From: Bacillota bacterium
GTDB lineage: Bacteria; Bacillota; Clostridia; Acetivibrionales; DTU013
Direction: 5' to 3'
DNA: 45,666 nt
Assembly: GCA_023412665.1 (NCBI GenBank)
Contig: JAEZCA010000019.1
Span: 1 to 45,666 of the forward strand
Shown one piece after another: positions 24,776-32,404 of the stretch. The notes below the pieces were generated by a model, which was not told the DNA's origin, ran no database searches, and worked only from the letters and a program-made list of their open reading frames with translations. Position 1 is the first letter of the stretch. Each line of letters starts with the position of its first letter. The translations under genes and the position numbers were made by a program.

Positions 24776-25762
24776 ATGAGTAAAGGAACTATGCTCAGCG
24801 GTATGAGACCTACAGGCTCGCTTCATTTAGGCAATTATTTCGGAGCCCTTGAAAACTGGGTCAAGCTTCAGAATGAATATGACTGTTTTTATTTTATAGC
24901 TGACTGGCATGCATTGACCACGGGCTATGAAGATACATCCGATATAAAATCGAATATAGACAATATGGTTATAGATTGGCTCAGTTCAGGACTGGATCCG
25001 GAGAAATGCACCATGTTTCTTCAATCCTCTGTAAAAGAGCATGCTGAGCTGCATCTGCTATTTTCCATGTCCACTCCGCTGTCATGGCTTTACAGATGTC
25101 CTACCTACAAGGACCAGCTGTCACAGCTGAAGGAAAAGAATATAACAACATATGGCTTTTTGGGATATCCGTGCCTGCAGGCTGCAGATATACTGATGTA
25201 CAAGGCTTCTGCAGTGCCGGTGGGAGAGGATCAGGTGCCCCATGTGGAGCTGACCAGAGAAATAGCAAGGCGCTTTAATTATCTGTTCGGAGAGGTATTT
25301 CCCGAGCCTGAGGCCAAGCTGACAAAAGCAAAGGTGCTGCCCGGAACAGATGGCAGAAAGATGAGCAAGAGCTACAACAATACCATAGCATTGTCCGATG
25401 ATCCTGAAACGGTCAGGAAAAAGGTCATGACAATGGTGACCGATCCGGCCAGAATAAAGAAGGACGATCCCGGTCATCCGGAGGTTTGTACCGTGTTTGC
25501 ATTCCACAAGGTATTCGACGAGGAAGGCGTCGCTGAAACGGAAGCCCTTTGCCGCGGCGGCTGTATCGGATGCGTCCAGTGTAAGAAAAACCTGGCGTCA
25601 AAGATGGCACAGACTCTTACGCCCATTTATGATAAGAGACAGGGACTGCTGGGGAAACCCGGTTACATCAGAGAAGTAATAGAGAACGGAAATGAGCGTG
25701 CAAGGACGATAGCCCAAAAGACAATGTCAGATGTCAGAAAGGCAATGAAAATAGACTGGTAG
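24776..25762 (+). CDS. trpS: Tryptophanyl-tRNA synthetase with iron-sulfur cysteine motif
   Basis: 328 residues from ATG 24776 behind GAGAGGAACAA. It charges tRNA-Trp. The class I signatures are present: the HIGH-like RPTGSLHLGNYFGAL and KMSKS at 195-199 (GRKMSKSYNN). Residues C238, C259, C266 and C269 give C-x20-C-x6-C-x2-C. This closely matches the 4Fe-4S motif described for Thermotoga maritima TrpRS, which lies near the tRNA anticodon-binding part. An extra cysteine, C263, sits inside the x6 segment. The cluster is therefore likely but inferred. Upstream lies its own promoter. scpA follows 16 bases downstream. Confidence 0.95.
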   Translation: MSKGTMLSGMRPTGSLHLGNYFGALENWVKLQNEYDCFYFIADWHALTTGYEDTSDIKSNIDNMVIDWLSSGLDPEKCTMFLQSSVKEHAELHLLFSMSTPLSWLYRCPTYKDQLSQLKEKNITTYGFLGYPCLQAADILMYKASAVPVGEDQVPHVELTREIARRFNYLFGEVFPEPEAKLTKAKVLPGTDGRKMSKSYNNTIALSDDPETVRKKVMTMVTDPARIKKDDPGHPEVCTVFAFHKVFDEEGVAETEALCRGGCIGCVQCKKNLASKMAQTLTPIYDKRQGLLGKPGYIREVIENGNERARTIAQKTMSDVRKAMKIDW

Positions 25763-25778
25763 ATCCGGGGGAGTATAA

Positions 25779-26573
25779 TTGGAAAGCTCGCTGACCAATG
25801 CCTGCAAAATCAGAATAGAAAACTTTGAAGGGCCTTTTGACCTGCTTTTTCATTTGATTGAAAAAAATCAGTTCAGTATATACGATATTCCCGTAAATAT
25901 CATAACGGATCAATATATGGAGTATCTATTTGCCATGCAGGAGCTGGATCTGGAAGTAACCAGCGAGTTTCTGGTCATGGCATCGACTCTGTTGCATATA
26001 AAATCAAGAATGCTTCTCCCAACACGCAAGGATGATAAAGAGCAGGAGGAGGACCCGAGAGAGGAACTGGTACTCAGACTGCTGGAGTACAAGAAGTTCA
26101 AAGCCTTTACCAATACACTCCGGCAGCGTGAGAAGGAATGGTCTCAGGTGTACTGGAAGCTTCCGGAGATCATAAGCTTTGCCAGGAAGGATGAAGTGCT
26201 GGAGCTTATACCTTCTGAATTGAAGAAGATATATCTTGAACTGCTGGATAAAAACAGAAAAAAGATGAATCCCAACGTAAGCGGAATGACCCGTATCATA
26301 CAGCATGAAAAGGTATCGATGAAAAGTAAGATGAGGGAAATCATCAGGGAATTGATAAAGAGAAGCAGGATAAGATTTACCGAGCTCTTTTCCTTCAGGA
26401 CCAAGTCTCCCACTGATATAGTAACCGGCTTCATGGCAATGCTTGAGCTGGCAAAGCTTAAAAAGGTCAAGCTTGAACAAAGAAAAACCTTCGGTGAAAT
26501 TTTTATAGATAAAGTCGAGCTTAACTCAGAATTGCTGAAATTTGAAGAGGATAAGCTCGATAATATGGCCTGA
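25779..26573 (+). CDS. scpA: Segregation and condensation protein A
   Basis: 264 residues. The start is TTG 25779, behind CCGGGGGAGTATAA. ScpA is the kleisin that bridges the two Smc heads in the bacterial condensin. The N-terminal kleisin motif is clear (IRIENFEGPFDLLFHLIEKNQFSIYDIPVNIITDQYMEYL), followed by the charged middle (LLEYKKFKAFTNTLRQREKEW) and a C-terminal winged-helix region (KMREIIRELIKRSRIRFTELF, VTGFMAMLELAKLKKVKLEQRKTFGEI). The length is standard. scpB begins 40 bases downstream, the usual pairing. Confidence 0.95.
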   Translation: MESSLTNACKIRIENFEGPFDLLFHLIEKNQFSIYDIPVNIITDQYMEYLFAMQELDLEVTSEFLVMASTLLHIKSRMLLPTRKDDKEQEEDPREELVLRLLEYKKFKAFTNTLRQREKEWSQVYWKLPEIISFARKDEVLELIPSELKKIYLELLDKNRKKMNPNVSGMTRIIQHEKVSMKSKMREIIRELIKRSRIRFTELFSFRTKSPTDIVTGFMAMLELAKLKKVKLEQRKTFGEIFIDKVELNSELLKFEEDKLDNMA

Positions 26574-26613
26574 GCATTGCAGTTCGGTAACTTGCTCAAG
26601 GAAGGCAGTCATT

Positions 26614-27195
26614 ATGGATATTAAAGAAATGGAAGCAGTTGTGGAAGGCTTGCTTTTTGCAGCGGGCGACCCTGTATCGCTGGAAAAGATCTCGGAGATA
26701 CTTGAGTTTGACAGGAAAACCGCCAGACTGTTTCTGAACAACATGATAATTTCATTGCAGAATTCTAAAAGAGGTATTATGATGCGGGAGATCAACGGAA
26801 GCTATCAGCTCTGTTCAAGGCCTGAGCATCATGAATATATCAGGCGGCTTGTAGAACCCAGACAGAAGCAGGCCTTATCTCAGGCAGCATTTGAGACGCT
26901 GTCCATAATAGCCTATAATCAGCCTGTTACAAGAGCGAGAATAGAGATGATCAGAGGTGTCAATTCTGACAGTGCGATCATAAGGCTCATAGAAAGGAAT
27001 CTCATTAGAGAGGCCGGAAGAATGGACTCCCCGGGGAAGCCCATGCTTTATGAAACAACGGATGAGTTTCTCAGAAGCTTCGGATTCAGATCAGTCAAGG
27101 ATCTGCCGATACTTGAGCTTGAAAGCATGCCCGAGGATGAGAGCAGGTCACGGGAAGGGGAGCAGGAGAGCACCGACACCGGGGAAAATAATTGA
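26614..27195 (+). CDS. scpB: Segregation and condensation protein B
   Basis: 193 residues from ATG 26614 with AAGGAAGG upstream. An open frame reaches back to 26542 but overlaps scpA without homology. ScpB dimerises and stabilises ScpA in the Smc complex. It shows the two winged-helix domains of the family: MEAVVEGLLFAAGDPVSLEKISEIL at the start, then SRPEHHEYIRRLVEPRQKQALSQAAFETLSIIAYNQPVTRARIEMIRGVNSDSAI and the RTDEFLR-like YETTDEFLRSFGF. The tail after residue 175 is acidic and disordered. Confidence 0.95.
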   Translation: MDIKEMEAVVEGLLFAAGDPVSLEKISEILEFDRKTARLFLNNMIISLQNSKRGIMMREINGSYQLCSRPEHHEYIRRLVEPRQKQALSQAAFETLSIIAYNQPVTRARIEMIRGVNSDSAIIRLIERNLIREAGRMDSPGKPMLYETTDEFLRSFGFRSVKDLPILELESMPEDESRSREGEQESTDTGENN

Positions 27196-27288
27196 GTGCA
27201 CCGGTAACCCTGAAGCGTTACAAAGAATGAATAACAGACAAATTGGAAAAAATAGCTTATGGAGCGACTGCCTTATATGAGGTGCAAA

Positions 27289-27954
27289 ATGCTTTATATA
27301 GCTGTTTTTTTTATTATTGTTTTATATATTGTATTGTTTGTCGTTAAAATAAAGGCTGCAATCAGATACACCCGGAACGAACAGGATGAGTGGGTCAAAT
27401 TTTCATTTTATACGGGTAAAGGCCTGATCAGATATGAGAACAAGGTACCGCTGTTGAAAAAGGAGGGCGGTAAGGTCAGTTTCAAGCTTGTCAAAGGGCA
27501 GAGCAGCGAGATGAAGGGTGGTACTGAAAAAAATGAAAAGCTGGGGCCCTTTGATATAATAAACAAAATCAACAGCGTCAGAAGTTACCTTAAGGACCAT
27601 AAAACAATACTGGAGAGCATAAGGAAATATTTGAACAAGCATGATATCCATGCCGAAATAAAGATAAGTCTGAGACAGGGTACGGGAGATGCTGCTCAAA
27701 CGGGCATTATATGCGGTCTATTGTGGAATGCGGCTGGAATCCTGAATTCATACATTTCGCGCCATCTTAAAATAATCAGCCGCAAGATTAGCATTACTCC
27801 CTGTTTTAATAAAAGAATCTTCGAAGTAGACGCAAACTGCATATTTCATGTCAAATTAGTCCATATTATTGTCGTATTGATAAAAGTATATTACATGAAA
27901 AAAAAGATAGGGGTCAGAGCAAAAAATACGATAGGTGGTGAAGTAAGTGGCTGA
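27289..27954 (+). CDS. DUF2953 membrane protein (YtfI-like)
   Basis: 221 residues from ATG 27289, where GAGG lies six bases upstream and the N-terminal helix MLYIAVFFIIVLYIVLFVVKIKAAI begins at once. ATGs at 27277 and 27259 are also in frame. After the single helix come a beta-rich segment (VKFSFYTGKGLIRYENKVPLLKK), a charged linker, and the family core (GTGDAAQTGIICGLLWNAAGIL, ITPCFNKRIFEVDANCIFHVKLVHII). The order with gerW downstream matches ytfI-ytfJ of Bacillus. Biochemical function is unknown, but the pairing suggests a role in sporulation. It overlaps gerW by eight bases. Confidence 0.85.
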   Translation: MLYIAVFFIIVLYIVLFVVKIKAAIRYTRNEQDEWVKFSFYTGKGLIRYENKVPLLKKEGGKVSFKLVKGQSSEMKGGTEKNEKLGPFDIINKINSVRSYLKDHKTILESIRKYLNKHDIHAEIKISLRQGTGDAAQTGIICGLLWNAAGILNSYISRHLKIISRKISITPCFNKRIFEVDANCIFHVKLVHIIVVLIKVYYMKKKIGVRAKNTIGGEVSG

Positions 27955-28408
27955 GCAGCATCCAATAGAAGCACTGATGAAAACTGCAATGCAAAGCATC
28001 AAGGAAATGGTAGATGTCAATACTATTGTAGGTGATGCGGTACAGTCTCCGGACGGTACTGTAATAATCCCCATTTCCAAGGTTACTTTCGGATTTGCAG
28101 CAGGCGGTGGTGAATATAGTTATTTTTCAGATGAGGATGATTCCGAAGGAAACTCCGATAATGAGGATGGCGGAGGAGTAGACAGCAATGGCGGCAAATA
28201 CCCATTTGCCGGAGGCAGCGGTGCAGGGGTCAGTATCAATCCGGTGGCCTTTATGATAGTCGGAAACGGACAGATCAAGCTTCTGCCAGTTAACATTAAT
28301 TCGACGGTGGATAAGGTTCTCGATCTGGTTCCTGATGTATTGTGCCGTATAGAAAATATGTGCAAGAAGAAGGTAACAATTAATAAAGTAACTGAAACTG
28401 AAGAATAA
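27947..28408 (+). CDS. gerW: GerW-family sporulation protein (YtfJ)
   Basis: 153 residues. The start is GTG 27947, behind ATAGGTGGTGAAGTAA. The family signature is intact: HPIEALMKTAMQSIKEMVDVNTIVGD, DGTVIIPISKVTFGFAAGGGEY, an acidic glycine-rich low-complexity stretch (residues 62-85), then PFAGGSGAGVSINPVAFMIV and the hydrophobic end. In Bacillus, YtfJ/GerW is a forespore protein needed for normal lysozyme-triggered or germination behaviour of spores. Its eight-base overlap with the DUF2953 gene indicates joint expression. Confidence 0.93.
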   Translation: MAEQHPIEALMKTAMQSIKEMVDVNTIVGDAVQSPDGTVIIPISKVTFGFAAGGGEYSYFSDEDDSEGNSDNEDGGGVDSNGGKYPFAGGSGAGVSINPVAFMIVGNGQIKLLPVNINSTVDKVLDLVPDVLCRIENMCKKKVTINKVTETEE

Positions 28409-28542
28409 AAACGGATAAAAACCAGTTAAGGAACGAAGAAGCTGCATTCAATCGGAGAAACGAATATATCCGGTTTTATGTGGCCTTTTTTGTGAAAACA
28501 TGTTATATTAACTTTAGCATTTTCAATATGAAAGGAACTTAT

Positions 28543-29277
28543 ATGTCCCAAATCAGACTTCAAAAATTTCTGGCTGATGCCGGAGTAGCTTCAAGACGCA
28601 AATGCGAGGAGCTTATAGCCGGCGGCGTGGTTGAAGTCAACGGAATCACAGTTACGGAACCGGGTACGAAGGTGGATGGCTCTGAAGATATCAGGGTAAA
28701 TGGCACATCAATCACGCAGGATTCAAAGAAAGTCTACATACTGCTAAATAAGCCGGTTGGTTATATTTCCTCCGCCAGGGACCAGTTTTCCAGAAAAACC
28801 GTAGTTGATCTAGTAGATATAAAAGAGAGGATCTATCCGGTGGGAAGACTCGATTACGACACATCCGGCCTGATCATACTGACAAATGACGGTGAATTTG
28901 CAAATATACTTATGCATCCCCGGCATGAGATCGAAAAGATATACAGAGCTTCAATAAAGGGTACGCTCGATGAAAACGAGATCAAAATGCTTGAGATGGG
29001 GCTTGATATCGGCGAGTACATAACCGCTCCGGCAAAGGTCAGGATAATCAAGGCTGATAAAAGGGAGTCCATCGTTGAGCTCACAATACATGAAGGTAAA
29101 AACAGGCAGGTCAGGAGAATGTTCGAAGCTGCGGGCCATGCTGTGATGCATCTGAAACGCACTGCTATTGGAAGGGTCTCAATAGGAGGCCTGGAGGAAG
29201 GAAAATGGAGATATCTGAGCAAAAAAGAAGTGGATGGACTAAAAGGAGAGTATGGGAGCCATGGATCGGCCAAATGA
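28543..29277 (+). CDS. rluB: Pseudouridine synthase, RluB type
   Basis: 244 residues from ATG 28543 with AAAGGAAC upstream. It isomerises a uridine in 23S rRNA (RluB) or small-subunit rRNA (RsuA), which the sequence alone does not separate. The N-terminal S4 domain (IRLQKFLADAGVASRRKCEELIAGGVVEVNG) is followed by the catalytic domain with the active Asp in YPVGRLDYDTSGLIILTNDGEFA and the C-terminal motif VELTIHEGKNRQVRRMFEAAGH. The 3' end overlaps the following methyltransferase start by 26 bases. Confidence 0.92.
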   Translation: MSQIRLQKFLADAGVASRRKCEELIAGGVVEVNGITVTEPGTKVDGSEDIRVNGTSITQDSKKVYILLNKPVGYISSARDQFSRKTVVDLVDIKERIYPVGRLDYDTSGLIILTNDGEFANILMHPRHEIEKIYRASIKGTLDENEIKMLEMGLDIGEYITAPAKVRIIKADKRESIVELTIHEGKNRQVRRMFEAAGHAVMHLKRTAIGRVSIGGLEEGKWRYLSKKEVDGLKGEYGSHGSAK

Positions 29278-29845
29278 ATTGTATATAATCAAGAATTCGT
29301 TATATCAGTCTCACGATATCGCAAAAAAGGCTGTAATGCCCGGAGATCACGTAATTGACGCAACCTGCGGCAATGGAGGCGACACCTTGTTTTTAGCAGG
29401 TCTTACGGGTGAGGACGGAATGGTCTATTCCTTCGATATTCAGCAGGACGCGTTGAACCGCACATTGGAGAAGCTGAAAAAAGAAGGAATGGAAAAGAGA
29501 GTGGAATTGATACATGACAGTCATGCGCGCATGGATGAGTATGTAAAGGGTAAGGTAAGATGTGTCATGTTCAATCTTGGATATCTACCGGGTGGCGATC
29601 ACAGCATAGGAACAAGGGGAGAATCCACTATAACAGCTATAAAGAAAGCTATGGAGCTTGTAATGGTAAATGGTATCATAACTGTTGTAGTTTATTATGG
29701 AGGAGACAGTGGATTTGAGGAAAAGGAGCAGGTGCTGGAATATATTAAAACTATTGACTGTAAAAGATTTACCGTATCAAGGACAGAATTCGTCAATCAG
29801 GTAAACTGCCCTCCTATTCTGGTTTGTATAGAGAAGCTTTTTTAG
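29252..29845 (+). CDS. Class I SAM-dependent rRNA methyltransferase (YtqB-like)
   Basis: 197 residues from ATG 29252. ATG 29261 is equally possible since the AAGGAG site is closer than usual to the first. The SAM-binding fold shows GDHVIDATCGNGGDTLFLAGL (motif I), VYSFDIQQDAL (acidic end of strand 2) and VRCVMFNLGYLPGGDH, the family-specific NLGYLPGGD catalytic loop, followed by TRGESTITAIKKA. Members related to YtqB/MnmM-like proteins methylate RNA. MnmM acts on the tRNA wobble uridine, so a tRNA substrate is a serious alternative to rRNA. Overlap with rluB supports a translation-related job. Confidence 0.88.
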   Translation: MGAMDRPNELYIIKNSLYQSHDIAKKAVMPGDHVIDATCGNGGDTLFLAGLTGEDGMVYSFDIQQDALNRTLEKLKKEGMEKRVELIHDSHARMDEYVKGKVRCVMFNLGYLPGGDHSIGTRGESTITAIKKAMELVMVNGIITVVVYYGGDSGFEEKEQVLEYIKTIDCKRFTVSRTEFVNQVNCPPILVCIEKLF

Positions 29846-29887
29846 TAAAAACCTTGTTTTTATTTTAACGAAAGGTGGTAAATTAGA

Positions 29888-29916
29888 TTGACGATGTAAT
29901 TTCATAGTGATACACT
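29888..29916 (+). promoter_or_regulatory. Promoter of the riboswitch leader
   Basis: TTGACG (29888-29893), 17-base spacer, TACACT (29911-29916). The expected start near 29922 coincides with the first base of the riboswitch P1 helix. Confidence 0.7.
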
Positions 29917-29921
29917 AGAAG

Positions 29922-30012
29922 TAATTAGAGGGGAGTAGCTTAAAGTTATAAAGCCAACAACCGGCGTGATTCGCCTGGTTTTATACTCCGGAGTGAAAGC
30001 AAGACCTTTAAC
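29922..30012 (+). ncRNA. yybP-ykoY (manganese) riboswitch aptamer
   Basis: The two conserved ends of this class are present: AGGGGAGTAGC at 29929-29939 and GCAAGACCTTT at 29999-30009. P1 forms between TTAGAGG (29925-29931) and CCTTTAA (30005-30011). Between them lie an ACAAC-containing segment (29956-29961 area), a GGCG/CGCC hairpin and an ACTCCGGAGT hairpin. This is the layout of the four-helix junction known from the Lactococcus and Xanthomonas structures. The class senses Mn2+ and in terminator-coupled examples allows read-through when bound. Downstream is a carboxyltransferase operon rather than a metal exporter. Confidence 0.8.
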
Positions 30013-30047
30013 ATGTTCAGTGTATACTGGCAGGTTAAAGGTTTTTT
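30005..30047 (+). terminator. Riboswitch expression platform terminator
   Basis: CCTTTAAC (30005-30012) pairs with GTTAAAGG (30034-30041), with an inner CAGT/ACTG hairpin, followed by TTTTTT. The 5' arm is the same sequence that closes the aptamer P1, so P1 and the terminator are mutually exclusive. Ligand-stabilised P1 should permit transcription. Confidence 0.85.
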
Positions 30048-30077
30048 ATATAGTAATCATTTTCGGAACGGAATTAG

Positions 30078-30106
30078 TTGCAATTGGTAATAATACATTA
30101 TATAAT
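30078..30106 (+). promoter_or_regulatory. Second promoter, downstream of the riboswitch terminator
   Basis: TTGCAA (30078-30083), 17-base spacer, TATAAT (30101-30106). It would transcribe the carboxyltransferase operon without the riboswitch. The rest of the 30048-30183 stretch is AT-rich with no gene. Confidence 0.65.
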
Positions 30107-30183
30107 TGGTATAATTAGTACCAGGTAATATTATATAGTAATAAACGAAGCATTAAGAAAATAAAAAATGAGGTGGAAGATGC

Positions 30184-31734
30184 ATGGGAACAATGGAAAA
30201 AATCAATGACCTCCACGTACGTAAACAGGCGGTCGAGGCGGGCGGCGGCGCAGACAAGATCGCAAAGCAGCACGAGGCCGGAAAGCTGACTGCAAGGGAA
30301 AGGCTGGAGAAGCTGTTTGATCAGGATTCCTTTGTTGAAGTCGATGCTTTTGTCGAGACCAGGGCAATCGATTTCGATATGCAGAAAAAGAAGGTGCCCG
30401 GTGACGGAGTAGTCACAGGCTACGGAACTATCGACGGAAGGCCGGTGTTTGCATCATCACAGGATTTTACCGTAATCGGAGGCTCCCTCGGAGAGGCACA
30501 TGCCCGCAAGATAACAAAGGTCATGGATATGGCTATGAAGGTGGGAGCGCCATTCATCAGTATCAATGATTCAGGCGGAGCCAGAATAGAAGAAGGCATT
30601 GACGCGCTCAGCGGCTATGGCGAAATATTCTTCAGAAACACTCTGGCATCCGGAGTAATACCGCAGATATCGGTCATCATGGGGCCTTGCGCCGGCGGAG
30701 CTGTCTATTCTCCTGCAATAACAGACTTTGTATTCATGGTTGACAAGACCAGCTACATGTTTATTACGGGACCTCAGGTAATAAAGTCCGTAACCGGTGA
30801 GGATGTAACATTTGAAACACTCGGCGGCGCAGAGGTACATAACGCGAAAAGCGGCGTCGCTCATTTCATTAATTCAAATGAGGAAGAATGTCTGAAGGAG
30901 ATCAGACGGCTTATCAGCTTCCTGCCTGACAACAATCTTGCAGATTCTGAATTAAGGCCGGTGAATGACGATCTCAACAGGATCGAGGAAGGCCTTCTTG
31001 ATTTGATCCCGGACAATTCGAACAAGCCTTATGATATCAAGGACATAATAACAAAGGTTCTTGACAGCGGCGACTTTATGGAGGTCCAGAAATATTTCGC
31101 CCAGAACATAGTTGTAGGCTTTGGCAGAATGAACGGAAAAACAGTTGGAATCATAGCTAATCAGCCGCAGGTGATGGCAGGAGTGCTGGATGTCAATTCG
31201 GCAGACAAAGGTGCAAGGTTCATACGCTTCTGCGATTCCTTCAATATTCCGCTGGTCACCTTTACCGATACAGCAGGCTACCTGCCGGGAACAGGCCAGG
31301 AATACAGCGGAGTGATCAGGCACGGCGCAAAATTGCTGTACGCATTTTCCGAGGCGACAGTACCGAAAATTAATGTTATCGTAAGAAAAGCTTACGGCGG
31401 CGCTTATATTGCAATGAACAGCAAGCATCTTGGAGCTGACGTGGTGTTTGCATGGCCAAGTGCGGAGATTGCAGTCATGGGTCCCGACGGCGCAGCAAAT
31501 ATCATATTCCGCAAGGAGATTGCTGCCGCAGAGGACGCCATAGCAGCCCGTGAGCAAAAAATAGAAGAGTACAGGAGCAAGTTTTCAAATCCTTATATAG
31601 CGGCAGCAAGGGGCTATGTTGATGATGTTATTGATCCTGCCACCACAAGAGGAAGGATCATCAACTCCCTTGAAATGCTGGCAGGCAAGAGGGAAAACAG
31701 ACCGGCTAAAAAACACGGCAACATACCGTTGTAA
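30184..31734 (+). CDS. mmdA: Acyl-CoA carboxyltransferase, 12S/MmdA type
   Basis: 516 residues, ATG 30184 with GAGGTGG upstream. It has the two crotonase-like carboxyltransferase halves. The N half includes VPGDGVVTGYGTIDGRPV, SINDSGGARIEEGID and GPCAGGAVYSPAITDFVFMV. The C half includes NIVVGFGRMNGKTVGIIANQP, FTDTAGYLPGTGQEYSGVIRHGAKLLYAF and KAYGGAYIAMNSK. It should move CO2 between biotin and propionyl-CoA/methylmalonyl-CoA. With the biotin carrier and 5S-type subunit encoded two and three genes on, the set resembles the Propionibacterium methylmalonyl-CoA:pyruvate transcarboxylase. No membrane sodium-pump subunit is nearby, which argues against a decarboxylase pump. Confidence 0.93.
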   Translation: MGTMEKINDLHVRKQAVEAGGGADKIAKQHEAGKLTARERLEKLFDQDSFVEVDAFVETRAIDFDMQKKKVPGDGVVTGYGTIDGRPVFASSQDFTVIGGSLGEAHARKITKVMDMAMKVGAPFISINDSGGARIEEGIDALSGYGEIFFRNTLASGVIPQISVIMGPCAGGAVYSPAITDFVFMVDKTSYMFITGPQVIKSVTGEDVTFETLGGAEVHNAKSGVAHFINSNEEECLKEIRRLISFLPDNNLADSELRPVNDDLNRIEEGLLDLIPDNSNKPYDIKDIITKVLDSGDFMEVQKYFAQNIVVGFGRMNGKTVGIIANQPQVMAGVLDVNSADKGARFIRFCDSFNIPLVTFTDTAGYLPGTGQEYSGVIRHGAKLLYAFSEATVPKINVIVRKAYGGAYIAMNSKHLGADVVFAWPSAEIAVMGPDGAANIIFRKEIAAAEDAIAAREQKIEEYRSKFSNPYIAAARGYVDDVIDPATTRGRIINSLEMLAGKRENRPAKKHGNIPL

Positions 31735-31749
31735 TATGGAGGTGCAGGC

Positions 31750-31938
31750 ATGTCAGATAATGAGATGGTTTATACCGATAATGAAATATTAGCTGTTATA
31801 GCTGCCGCTATAGCTGCGATGGAAACAAGGCCAGGCTACAGACTGGTAGTAAGATCCATGAGACAGGTTGCGCAGGTATCGCCGGTATGGAATACGACAG
31901 GCAGGCTTGAGCGCCTGAACAACAATTTGAATGCATAA
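31750..31938 (+). CDS. Small protein resembling the C terminus of OadG/MmdD (MmdE-like)
   Basis: 62 residues, ATG 31750 behind TATGGAGGTGCAGGC, 15 bases after the previous stop. The core DNEILAVIAAAIAAMETRPGYRLVVRSMRQV followed by SPVWNTTGRLERL matches the soluble C-terminal part of the gamma/delta subunits (OadG, MmdD) of sodium-pump decarboxylases. There is no N-terminal membrane helix. A free-standing 55-residue version, MmdE, stabilises the Veillonella methylmalonyl-CoA decarboxylase, so an assembly or stabilising role is inferred. OadG tails hold the carboxyltransferase complex together. Here it likely does so without a membrane anchor. Confidence 0.75.
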   Translation: MSDNEMVYTDNEILAVIAAAIAAMETRPGYRLVVRSMRQVAQVSPVWNTTGRLERLNNNLNA

Positions 31939-31980
31939 TATGCTGATCATTCAAAAATATATGTCGGGAGGAAAAATAAT

Positions 31981-32391
31981 ATGAAGAAATTTCTGATAAA
32001 AGTAAATGGCAGCCAGTATGAAGTAGAGGTAGAAGAGGTAAGGGACGGTTCGGTTCCTGTATATGTACCCGCAGCACCGGTGGTAAGCGCTCCTGTTGCA
32101 GCACCGGTTCAGGCCGCAGCACCGGCACCGGCAGCCCCTGCTCCAGAGAAAAAGGCAGCCACAGGCGGTACCGCTGGAGCAGTTAAAATCAATGCTCCCA
32201 TGCCGGGCACGATACTCAAGGTAGTAGCTTCGGTGGGTGATAATGTCAAGAGAGGCCAGGTATTGGTGGTATTGGAAGCAATGAAGATGGAAAATGAGAT
32301 AGTCGCTCCTTCAGACGGTGAGGTTGCTTCTATCAATGTAGCCAAGGGCGCTTCTGTAAATGCCGGAGATCTGCTGGCTTCAATTAATTAA
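31981..32391 (+). CDS. Biotin carboxyl carrier protein (1.3S type)
   Basis: 136 residues, ATG 31981 behind GGGAGGAAAAATAA. The N terminus (MKKFLIKVNGSQYEVEVEEV) leads to an Ala/Pro-rich flexible linker (about residues 29-65) and a biotinyl domain (INAPMPGTILKV... to DLLASIN). The biotin attachment motif is EAMKMENE with the modified lysine at K102. It swings carboxyl groups between the 12S and 5S subunits encoded on either side. The carrier is separate rather than fused to the 5S protein as in oxaloacetate decarboxylase alpha subunits, the arrangement seen in transcarboxylase. Confidence 0.93.
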   Translation: MKKFLIKVNGSQYEVEVEEVRDGSVPVYVPAAPVVSAPVAAPVQAAAPAPAAPAPEKKAATGGTAGAVKINAPMPGTILKVVASVGDNVKRGQVLVVLEAMKMENEIVAPSDGEVASINVAKGASVNAGDLLASIN

Positions 32392-32404
32392 GGAGGTCCA
32401 AATT

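Noticed and set aside
31750..31938. 62-residue frame considered as spurious
   Set aside because: It has a strong ribosome site, close operon spacing and clear OadG-tail likeness, so it was kept as a gene.
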